NCBI GenBank assembly: GCA_038501625.1
Contig: JAZAYU010000174.1
Location: 1,070,420 to 1,134,419, forward strand
Source of the DNA: Corbicula japonica
Taxonomy: Eukaryota; Mollusca; Bivalvia; Venerida; Cyrenidae
DNA: 64,000 nucleotides
Direction: 5' to 3'
This document shows, piece after piece, positions 55,053 through 64,000 of this stretch; the stretch's first letter is position 1; each line of letters starts with the position of its first letter. Under the pieces are notes generated by a model. The model was not told the DNA's origin. It was given only the letters and a program-made list of their open reading frames with translations, and searched no databases. The position numbers and the translations under genes were made by a program.

Positions 55053-58000
55053 ATGAAGACTTTTTATTACCTGTGTGACCATTATCTAATATGTTACCAT
55101 ATTGCTAATTCAATCATAGTATTCATGTTTTGAGATTAACAAGCATAAAATGTATTCCTTAAGATCTTTGTAGAATGTTATTTTTTCTTAAAGACAAATA
55201 AGTGTTAAAGAGAAACATCGTAATTTGAAAGACAATCTGTGTAATACAGGTGATGGTAAGCTAATAAACAAACTTATGTATAATATTTTTTAATTGAGTT
55301 AAAAAATTGCTTTATAATGCTCATGCAGCTTGCTGTTTCAATGTTTTACAAATTCTACACTGAACCTTGGTATTTTAGATGAATAAAACTATTTTAAAAA
55401 CATTTCTAACATCAGATAATTTCATCAGCTAATTTGTGTAAAGTTTAAATTAAGTAGCTTTCAAATTTGTTATATATCAACTTTAACACAATATAATATG
55501 ATATGAAAATATTTATCAAAATGTTAACTAATTGTTTGCAGTGTCTTTCTTTTCTTTTCTTATTATTTTTCTGATTATTAAAGTAAAAATTGGTAACATA
55601 TTATAAGATGACAAAAGAAATAAATAGAACAATAAAATGATAAAAATATTGTTAATTTTGTTTATTCTTTCTTTTTTACAATGTATTAGAACAAATAAAT
55701 GTTATCTGTCTCAATTCAGAGTATCTGGACTTAGCTTTAGACTGGATGCAACAAACCATAATTAGTATAAAATTAAGCTGTACTACAATGTTGTCACTGA
55801 GCTATATTGATAGGTTTATTGTTAATGTAAAAAGATTTTAAAAAGGGACGACCATCTACATCATACACATTTATTTCAAGACATATTGAGCAGTACACAG
55901 ATCATTAACCTCTAAAGTTTAACAATATTTAAATTAAAAATACATTACTGTTTAATATCACCAGAATCAATACCTTAATTTCCTTTTGTAACATAATTTT
56001 TATATATTACCTATTTTAATACAAGATGCATAAAGTGCAGGAAGGTTGTTAACCTATATACTGGAATAAGATACTGGATTATTAAAACAAAACTGGCACT
56101 GATTTGTTTACTGTTTTATCACAGCAACAGTCATATTACCTCATCTTACTTATGGTTATAGCAGTGGCTACACATCAATTACAGGTAATTTTAATGGAGA
56201 CGAGTATTGCTTGTCTTTGAAAAAAATAAATAATAAAAAAATCAAATGATATCATGAATAAAAACATTTTTTACTCATAATATTCTTGATAACACACTTA
56301 TAGCTTATCAAACGCAAATAACTAATTATTTCATGTTTATTACTAACTTGAATTTCATAATTTTTAAGGTCACCTTTCTTTGAGAACAATTGATTACATT
56401 TATCACTAGAATCACTATTTCTTATGGATATAATTGTAACTTAAAACAGAAATTCATCTTAAAATGTCTCCATTACTCAGTGCAGGCTGATGTGTGTTGG
56501 TTCTTAAAATACATTATTGTCGCAATTTATCATGAAAGAAGGTATGCAATTTATATCGCTATTGTGCAGAAACTAAAATTGGTTAATACGTTCTTTTGGG
56601 TAACATATTTAAAAATGGTGATTTATGATATGGTATTTATTTTTATTATGATATAATGCTAACTAATAATTAAAACTCATGAAGAGGTGTATTTAAACAA
56701 AAACAATTCCACCAAAACTTCAAATTTATTAACCATAGGCATAAGTATATGATATAACATAATACTTAAGTCACATATAACTAAAGCTACGGATATTATT
56801 AACAATAAGTTTAACAAAGTTTACCTTTTATTCACACAATATGTTTTTCAGAATTTATTTCTTTATAAATTATTTTATTTATAGATAATTTCTTTGCTAT
56901 CTTTGAAATGCTTTTTACTTTTTTTAGAGATTTTGGTTTTTGGAATTTCCAAATATAAGTATTTATTTACATACATTAAACAAGAAGTGTGTCTCAAGTG
57001 ACTTTATTACATTTAAATACTGCATTCTTATTTATATAACTCCTTAGGAACTTATTTATGTTAATTAAATAAACAAATAAAACAGAAATAACTTGCAAAT
57101 GCAACTTTTAAACTAGGTTTTGATGTTAAGTAACATATCTTAATGACTATTTATAGACCTATACCTAAGGTTGCAGATGTTTTATTGCATTAAAAATTAA
57201 AAAAAACATCTTCCTGATGTAGAAAAATAGGTTTATTTCAGAACTTTTATAATTGCCAATTATTTCTTCATAGCGTAAAATTTTCTCAAAGGTCACATAT
57301 TCAAATAGGCGTTACGGTAAAACGCCCCGATCGCCAGAAAGCAAACAAATTGGAAAATACGTAGAATGGTCGAGGCTTTCAGAAAAACATAGCCTTCAAA
57401 ATTCCCCAAGGGGGGGGGGGGGGGGCTATTGGCAGCTCAAGGTCTAATAAAGATTCATTGTTAAATGGTGTTACTGGAATATGGTTGAAATTGTACTGTT
57501 TTAATGTTTGAAAACATTAGTAATATGTAACTGCATAACTAAATTGAGAAAAAAACATATGTAAAACATGTTTTAGCTAGCTCAGAAATAACATTTAACC
57601 ATACAAAATATATGATTATATGGTATTTTGAAAAAAACTATTTAGAAAAATCAAATTTGTATCATTGCATTTAATGTAACGTATTGTATTTTAAGTTGTT
57701 ACGTAAATTACTCAGAAAAGGGCAAAATCGCACCCAATTTTGATAAAAGCACATTACCTAACACCAGTTTTATTCATAATAAGTAACATTGTACAGAAAA
57801 AAATAGTCTTTTAAAAGATAACTGGTCTTGGGTTGAAGCAATGCCTACAAAACAGTTATAAAATTTTTGGCTCATGTAAAATGGGTAGTGTCCGTTATCC
57901 TTGTTAGACTTCTTCATGCACCACTTTATGAAGGTCTAACAAGTAAATTCTGATTGTAGACATCCTAAGCTTTACAACGGTACCACACAACCTTTGCCCC

Positions 58001-60622
58001 CCCCCCCCCCCCCCCCCCCTGGGGTGCAACGAAAGTGAAATTTTCCTGGGCCAGGTTGCGTACTGTAAAGCCTACTATCTTCTCTGGCTGTCTTTAGTTT
58101 GTTATCACTGATATTGATATAGGCAGCTCAGGTTGTCAATGTTAAAAAATTGACATGTGATCTCCATCACTCTGCCTAATTTACAGAACTTTGCATATAC
58201 AGTTTATATAGTTTAGTTTTAGTTTGAAATTTAAAACATGCATCTACTAAAATGGTATTAAGTTTTGGTATGTACTATATTTTTTTACTGTTTAAGTATT
58301 CGCATTTCCAACAATAGTTTTGAACTTAATTGATAAATCAGGGCATAGTCACTTCAACATGTTGTTCATAATAATTGTTCTACACTAACAGGAACTTCGA
58401 CTCGCAATATTAAAGATTGAGCTTGCATTGACTAGTTAACGGTTAATATGGCTATGCACTACACCACTCGCCACCACGCTCTTGTGTATGGAACAGATTC
58501 TACCCAGGAAAATCAAATGTCTATAATAGACCCCCCAAAAAATCCTACCAACCCTACATATTCCTAAAGAGCATGTTGCCCTGACAACACAATTTATTTT
58601 TTAGGCCTAATGCATGAAAAAAACAACAACAGTGTATATCCTAATCAGACAGCATGGACATTCCTGCTGATCTGGATCTACACTGATCGCAAATGTGATA
58701 AAGGCATATATATGGAGTAAAGGGTTTAGATCTATCATTTTGATTTTGATATAGATGTGCAGCATCTGATTGATGAAGTGAGAAACGAGGAAGTTCAAGC
58801 TGGTGACAAGTTCTTCACAATAGTTTACCAGAAAGCAATTGCTTGTGAACTTCCAGACCAATGGGAAAAGAAATATAAAGTAAGATTTTGACTCACATTT
58901 TAAAGATTGTATGAACAGGCATGATAATTAAGTGAATTATTAAATGACAACATTATAAGTAAAATAATGCATACTTAATATGTATTGTTATTCCTCACAA
59001 AGTTGGATACATGTAGGTTTTTGATTGTTGTGCAAGCTGAGTAAGAGATTTAATAGAAGGCTGTTTGTATACAATCTGATTAAAATCATCTCCTGAAAAC
59101 CGCTACGCATCAGTTTGTTAGATCTGACTTTAGTGAGATTGGTTTGTATACAGTTTGTAATTTATATAAAAAAATGGTATCAACTTGGCATGATGTCTAA
59201 ATGGTCAGAAAGATGACAAGGTTTCTTATCATATGTAAACCTTTGTTAGTAGCAACCCCAGAAGATTTTTTAAAGTTATAATTTTACATTTTAAAAGAAA
59301 TATTCATAAACCTGAATGTTAAAGAATTAAAACACTTTTTAAATTTTTAAAATATCTCGAAAATATCTTTATAATTAAAAAAGTTATGATTACTTGAATA
59401 ATTAAAAAGCGGTGGTTTTTGGAGAAAAAAAATACACTTATATATTGTTGTAAGTTGTGCAGGATTTAATTGTTGTTTTTATATCCATAATTTAATTGAC
59501 GTTTCCATTGGTATTGAACAGTCATTTGGATAGACATCATGATTTTGATAATTAAATGAAATATGACAATCAGACCTGAGGTGATAACTGTGGAAAATGT
59601 AATGATTAAATTACAATTACTTTGCTTAAAGCCCCAGCCCTAAACTTAAGTAAGAATATACTATTGAAAAATCATATTTGTTCATATAGACTCCAATATA
59701 TAAACTCTCTAACAGAAAACAAAAGGTCTGATCGAATTCTTTCTTATAGACGGGATTTTCAATGATATTGTTAAATTATAGTTAAGGTAAGAGGGGCCTA
59801 AAAAATGTTATTATTAATCCTTAAAAAAGCATGTTTATATTGATTAACATCATATATCAAATGCAAAAATGAAATATGAAACAATTCCACCATCCCATTT
59901 TGGAAAAAAATCGCATATGAATAGGGTGACCCCCCACGCCTCGTCCCATGTCCATTTTTTACAAGTGGTTATTGCTAAAAAATCTTACCCGGTATTTTGG
60001 GATTCAAAACTATAATATAATTTAGCACCAATGGTGTTAATTGTTAGGCATGAGCCTTAATGTTATTACGTAATTACTAACATTTAGATGATTTTACTTT
60101 GAAAATACATCTATACCCCCTCGGAATATTTCCTTGACACAAAAACATACACAAACTTTCAGAGTCTCTAAAAATTAAATACAGTGTAGTACCAGTACAT
60201 TTTATAATATGCATATCAAAATTTGCTACATAAATATACCAATCATGTTGCAAATTATTACAGACTTTCACCTTGTAGTTTTTTAAATATAAGCTTTTAA
60301 ATTGTCATATTCAATGTTTTTCTGAAAAACAAATTAACAACAAAAACAGGTGAAAATATTTTCCATCACAATTTTGCACAATACCTTTTTGTTTTACAAA
60401 TCTTCTATAGATCCGATTTAATTAAACTGACTTCTGAATGTGTATCTGTTGACTATATAACAGGGCCGAGTCTGCACTGCCGACAATACTCCAACTGATT
60501 CATTAGAAATCCAAGGTCAATTATTCTTCGTCCATCTTTCCACGATGTACGGCTTGTGCACAGTTTTTGGAAGAGTGTCGGTGTTTATAACAAAATTGTT
60601 GGAAATTGATAAAGAAGAGTAA
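51547..60622 (+). CDS. small four-exon gene of unknown function (whole gene model)
   Basis: Join 51547-51739, 56125-56184, 58755-58879 and 60464-60622: 537 nt, 178 aa plus stop. Phases are 1/1, 1/1 and 0/0, and all introns are GT-AG. The ATG follows an in-frame TGA. The protein has no signal peptide or membrane segment. It starts with alternating strand/helix sequence (FCISVANVPKALTTDSLYNY), a middle part LIDEVRNEEVQAGDKFFTIV and an end GLCTVFGRVSVFITKLLEID. I do not recognise the family. Its first exon looks faintly like the RRM exons of the upstream gene and uses the same phase-1 donor. The phase agreement across four exons is the main support. Confidence 0.55.
52783..53122. mobile_element. 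hAT-like MITE with CCAGGGCTTTTC ends
   Basis: CCAGGGCTTTTCAACAG at 52785 is matched in reverse complement by GATGAAAAGCCCTGG at 53108. Inside both ends are GGGAAGAGGCC motifs. GAATC flanks both sides but an 8-bp duplication is not evident. Confidence 0.65.
54357..54480. repeat. left arm of a 3.7-kb-spaced inverted repeat with a G homopolymer
   Basis: TTTCGTTGCACCCCAGGGG, a G run (54381-54399), CAAAGGTTGGCTGGTACCGT and ACTTGTTAGACATCTATAAA are found in reverse complement at 57917-58042, where the G run becomes a C run. An isolated G run also lies at 57410-57425. Confidence 0.8.
54973..55050. repeat. ATC/ATT trinucleotide microsatellite
   Basis: Mixed ATC units pass into about 16 pure ATT units. 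Confidence 0.9.
56125..56184 (+). CDS. small gene exon 2 (60 nt)
   Basis: The acceptor is tgttttatcacag at 56124 and the donor ATTACAG|GTAATT at 56184/56185; phase 1 to 1. It encodes TVILPHLTYGYSSGYTSIT. It is too short to stand alone and is supported only by splice sites and phase. Confidence 0.45.
57917..58042. repeat. right arm of the inverted repeat with a C homopolymer
   Basis: It carries CACCACTTTATGAAGG, CATCCTAAGCTTTACAACGG, a run of about 24 C (57996-58019) and TGGGGTGCAACGAAAG. The sequence between the arms (54481-57916) contains small exon 2 but no transposase. Confidence 0.8.
58755..58879 (+). CDS. small gene exon 3
   Basis: The acceptor is ttttgatatag at 58754 and the donor TATAAA|GTAAGA, a strong donor; phase 1 to 0. 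The 41 full codons (VQHLIDEVRNEEVQAGDKFF to ELPDQWEKKYK) are clearly protein-like. Confidence 0.6.
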
Positions 60623-61222
60623 TTCTGATCATTTTGTTTACGTTTAATGGTTGGTTTTGATGTTTTTTTCTTTTCACAAATCTACCATTGCTAGCTCTGT
60701 ACGCCGGGACACCTGCAGTTTACCGGTACTTAAAATTAACTCCATAACCCCGCTGGCATTTTTATTCATTTATTCATTGAATAGTTAGTTCAGAATATAG
60801 TGGTTAATGGGAGCTGCCGCCCCCACGCCCCCGCTTGCATTAAATTATGAATGTATAATTATTATGCGAGCTCTATGGTAGTCTTTGTAAACATCCGTAC
60901 CGGTAAACTGCATTTTAGCCCTGTCCGCCATTTTGGTATTACCGGGAAAATGACGTCACGCTTTGGGATAACTATCATTTAGCATTTTTTTTTATTTAAA
61001 ACATTATAAGTTACTTTTTGTAAAAAACGTTTCTTCTTTAAAGAAATCGAAAACAATATTTTAGAGTAACGTAACAAATAACGATTAAAAATGTTTGCTA
61101 CAATTAATTCCGACTAGTGCCGGAGAACGTTTCGGCTACTGCCGAAGACATTTCCGAACTCGATGTCGCCAAACATCGTCGTTTCAGACAGGATTGTCTA
61201 TTTAGGCCCCTCTTACCTTAAC
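59781..61222. repeat. 22-bp perfect inverted repeat pair enclosing small exon 4
   Basis: GTTAAGGTAAGAGGGGCCTA at 59781 is found in perfect reverse complement at 61201-61222. A 29-bp direct repeat (ATGTAATGATTAAATTACAA within 59597-59625 and 61528-61556) flanks the interval. A CRE-like TGACGTCA lies at about 60951. Confidence 0.7.
60464..60622 (+). CDS. small gene exon 4 (terminal)
   Basis: The acceptor is ctatataacag at 60463 and the stop TAA at 60620-60622; phase 0. It reads GRVCTADNTPTDSLEIQGQL then FFVHLSTMYG. It sits inside the inverted-repeat interval 59781-61222. Confidence 0.55.
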   Translation, partial: GRVCTADNTPTDSLEIQGQLFFVHLSTMYGLCTVFGRVSVFITKLLEIDKEE

Positions 61223-62445
61223 AAACTTTTAAGAAGCTAAATATAATGGAGCTATATTTAGCACCGACGAAGAGACCACTTCATGCGCGATCTCGATTTC
61301 TGTGACATTTCAGAAATCCTACTTTCGCTTTTAGTCGCGCGGACTAAATTTATTTTAGTAAATTAAAATTAAAATTTTATTAGCCTGAACTAATGCTGCA
61401 AATCATCATTTTAATAGTGTGCCTATAGTTCCAAATAAATGTAATATTTCATACAAGGGCGGGTTAAATTAAAGTAATGCCGCTTTAAAATGTGCAATCA
61501 ATTACATCACAATTACTCTATTTTCCAAATGTAATGATTAAATTACAATTACTTTGACAATTAATCAGATTACATTCTGATTACCATTTCATTACATTAC
61601 TGTATGCATTTACTCAGTATTAATTTGTCTGTTCACACCATAGCATTCATAAGTAACTTGATTCACTTAAGCAGTTTTGTGTATTGTATAGATGTTCAAA
61701 ATGTGTTGAATAAATAAATACCCACAGTCATCTTAGAATTTTGAAATATGTATAATTATCAAAAGCAACAATTGTCCATGAGACATTTGACCATATTTAT
61801 ATCTTCAGTTGAAATGTCTCTACTGTACAAATAGATGATCAGTTTTACATCACTGGTGGCACAAAAACTAACATGCTGTAGCCACAAAGATAAACATTGT
61901 GCACACTCAATCATTACCAAATAATAAAACATTTGGGATTTAAACTGCCTTTAAAACTTTTGCTTGAACGGGCTTTCATCGAGTGCTTCAGAGGCAGGAA
62001 TATCTGTGACTAAAATATTTTTCTGCCAGCAATTTCCTAGGGGGGTTATCTGAACATATGCAATCTGAATAGATATCTGAATTTTACTATCCCTTATTTA
62101 TTTTTTACAAGTAGTTTGTGGGGGGATGTTGGGTGGGTCTACTTTTACAATTTCCGAGCTGTTTATTAGTAATTGTCAACACAGTGTTTGCATCAAGTGA
62201 TCATTATTATTAAATAATTAATGTACAGTTTAGAATATCCCTCAAATTAGTTGTGCTTTAATGTCATTAATAATCTTAGCATGATATGGATATTTAGGAC
62301 TAATAGAAACAAGTAGTAGTTTTAGAAACAAGTAATATAGAGTACTTTTCCTAATATATTGTACTATCAGTTACAAACTACAATTATCTTATAAAGTTGA
62401 ATTCAAGTTTTTGGTTAAGCAAATTTGCTTATTCCCTAATAGAAC
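60623..62445. other. intergenic DNA before the PPPPY gene
   Basis: Apart from the repeats at 61201 and 61528, nothing is recognised. A promoter for the gene at 62446 should lie here or its 5' UTR exon further upstream. A possible acceptor ccctaatag at 62442 precedes the ATG. Confidence 0.4.
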
Positions 62446-63184
62446 ATGACAGAAAAAGACACAAGTGGTGCAGGAAAACAAATAACACCACAACAGTCTG
62501 ATGAAGATGCTAACTCAGCCAGTGTTCATGCAGAACCTCCACCAGGCCAAGGTAACCCAGCTTACCCTCATCCACACATGTATCCAGGTAGTTATCCTGT
62601 TGGAGCATGTGGTCCTATGTCAGGATTCTATGTGAATGTTCAACAGAATGAAAATACCCCACAAGGAAGGGCAGACCAGACAAATACTAGACAAGGTGAT
62701 GGATCTGGTCAGATTCCACAAGCCCTAGCGCCATTTGTGCAGATGCCTAATCCAGCTTATGGAAATGTCAGATATGGACATCTAGGGCCAAGAATTCCAA
62801 ATCAAGGACCAGTCCAACCACAAAATCCACCATCTTCACAGTCATATCAGAATTTTCCACAAGATCAGGGTTTCATGCGTGGACCATTTCCATATAATTA
62901 CCCATTTCCTGGTTATCCAATGTTTCAACATCCTTCTGCTTTTGGTCATCAAGTTGGCGGTGGAGCATTTCCTCCAGGTATGATGCCAGTACCAATGATG
63001 GTTGACCCACAGACTGGACAGTATGTGCCCGTATCTTCTGCAGGTTTTCAACCTGCACCACACATGTCTCCAGCTGAGGAAACAAGAGAACTGAATAGTG
63101 ATCCACCACCACCTTATAATGGGTATGAGTATGACCATAAAAAACCAACTGAAGCTCAACAGAAGATTGACAAGGAACCAACAG
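62446..63184 (+). CDS. first coding exon of a Pro/Gln/Gly-rich protein with a PPPPY motif (partial)
   Basis: 246 codons from the ATG to the donor ACAG|GTAATT at 63184/63185, phase 1; the frame ends by chance at 63210. The sequence is low-complexity and probably disordered: many Pro, Gln, Gly, Tyr and Phe (PFPYNYPFPGYPMFQHPSAF), and DPPPPYNGYEY at residues 219-229. PPxY motifs bind WW domains such as those of NEDD4-family ubiquitin ligases. The remaining domains lie beyond the window, so the family cannot be named. An adaptor or ubiquitin-pathway role would be inference. Confidence 0.65.
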
Positions 63185-63275
63185 GTAATTTGTTTAGAAC
63201 TGTCGTATAGACGATTGTTCCTGAAAATTTAATTATTATAACTGCACATCAACTATGCACATAATATGTACATTT

Positions 63276-64000
63276 TTATGCCCCCGGCATCTAGTGATTG
63301 AACCGTCCGTCCGTCTGTCCGTCCGTCCGTCCGTCCGTACGTCCGTCCGTCCGGTTAACATTTTTCGGCAAGTTGGATATTTCTCAATTTCTACAAAGAG
63401 CATTGGCATGAAAGTTTACACACTTACTTAACAGTTCACAGGTCATGACCCTGACAAGTTACATAACTCTGGGTACCTTATTTCTGGTGTTATCTCCCCT
63501 TTTTGTACTTAGAAAAATGGTTAACCTGTTTCGGCAAGTTGGATATTTTTCCATTTCTACAAAGATCATTAGCATGAAAGTTTACAAACTTAATATACAG
63601 TGCACAGGGTATGACTCTTAACAAGTTACATAACTCTGGCTATCTTAATTCGGGGTTTTCTCCCCAATTTGTACTTAGAGATAAATGGTTAACATTTTTC
63701 GGCAAGTTCGATATTTCTCAATTTCTACAATGAGCATTGGCATGAAAGTTTACACACTTACTTAACAGTTCACAGGTCATGACACTGACAAGTTACATAA
63801 CTCTGGGTACCTTATTTCTGGTGTTGTCTCCCCTTTTTGTACTTAGAAAATGGTTAACTTATTTCAGCATGTTGGATATTTCGCAATATCCACAAAGAGA
63901 TCTGGCATTAAAGTTTACACACATACTTAACAGTGCACAGATGATGACCCTTACAAGTTACGTAAGTCTGGCTACCTTTTTTCTGGGATTATCTCCCCAT
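63276..64000 (+). mobile_element. start of a Helentron-like element with a 166-bp tandem array (runs off the window)
   Basis: It begins TTTTTATGCCCCCGGCATC, like the element at 4565, followed by a GTCC microsatellite (63305-63352). Tandem units starting GGTTAAC at 63353, 63519, 63687 and 63852 share TTTCGGCAAGTTGGATATTT and CATGAAAGTTTACA. The unit sequence differs from the array at 4565-5762, so the same ends carry different arrays. Confidence 0.7.

Larger units (their letters stand above)
51740..56124. other. intron 1 of the small gene: repeats and an ATT microsatellite
   Basis: It contains the inverted-repeat element at 52783-53122, a related TTGGGAA-rich stretch near 53750-53810, two similar 140-bp stretches (about 53320-53480 and 53540-53700), the left arm of a distant inverted repeat (54357-54480) and an ATC/ATT microsatellite (54973-55050). 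Confidence 0.5.

Noticed and set aside
62842..63181. Minus-strand ORFs of about 100 codons
   Set aside because: They are shadows of the Pro/Gln-rich plus-strand exon, and their His/Trp-rich composition is typical of antisense translation.

Overview
This is a 64 kb piece of an animal nuclear genome: AT-rich, with spliced genes, long introns and dense mobile elements. The repeat content (Helentron-like elements with central tandem arrays of 150-175 bp units, a Penelope-like retroelement, tRNA-derived SINEs, foldback and hAT-like elements) is what I would expect of a bivalve mollusc. The species cannot be read from the window.

1-43,713 (+): one long gene for a PARP14-type mono-ADP-ribosyltransferase. 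I built a 23-exon model in which all splice phases agree (6,072 nt, 2,023 aa). In order it encodes five RRM-like modules on phase 1-1 exons, a single 1,761-nt exon with KH-like repeats and the start of macrodomain 1, macrodomains 1, 2 and 3 (an acidic linker precedes the third), a further KH-like segment, a WWE-like module and a C-terminal PARP catalytic domain. The introns hold nearly all the repeats: three copies of a Helentron-like element (1,777-3,815; 5,831-7,558; 12,516-15,611), two further families of the same architecture (4,565-5,762 and 8,507-9,660), two oppositely oriented halves of a LINE (10,712-12,515 and 15,612-16,470), a 1.15 kb stretch made almost only of A and C, a long-arm foldback element (23,485-24,183), an hAT-like element with a SINE inside it (25,921-27,086), a GATCCG-rich inverted-repeat element (27,710-28,826), tandem Penelope-like copies (29,441-31,510), and several hairpin or TIR elements (34,497-39,266). 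A minus-strand ORF with an immediate AATAAA lies inside intron 5 (18,333-18,638).

43,714-51,546: intergenic DNA with SINE, Penelope-tail and TIR elements, plus one weak candidate exon.

51,547-60,622 (+): four exons with compatible phases make a complete 178-aa reading frame. I do not recognise the protein. Its last exon lies between two perfect inverted 22-bp repeats.

62,446-63,184 (+): first coding exon of a Pro/Gln/Gly-rich protein with a PPPPY motif. The gene runs off the window, and its first intron contains the start of another tandem-repeat element.

The PARP14-like gene probably acts in ADP-ribosylation signalling, which in this family is linked to innate immunity: the macrodomains bind or hydrolyse ADP-ribose, the RRM and KH modules suggest nucleic-acid binding, and the C-terminus transfers ADP-ribose. 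The two downstream genes show no visible functional link to it.
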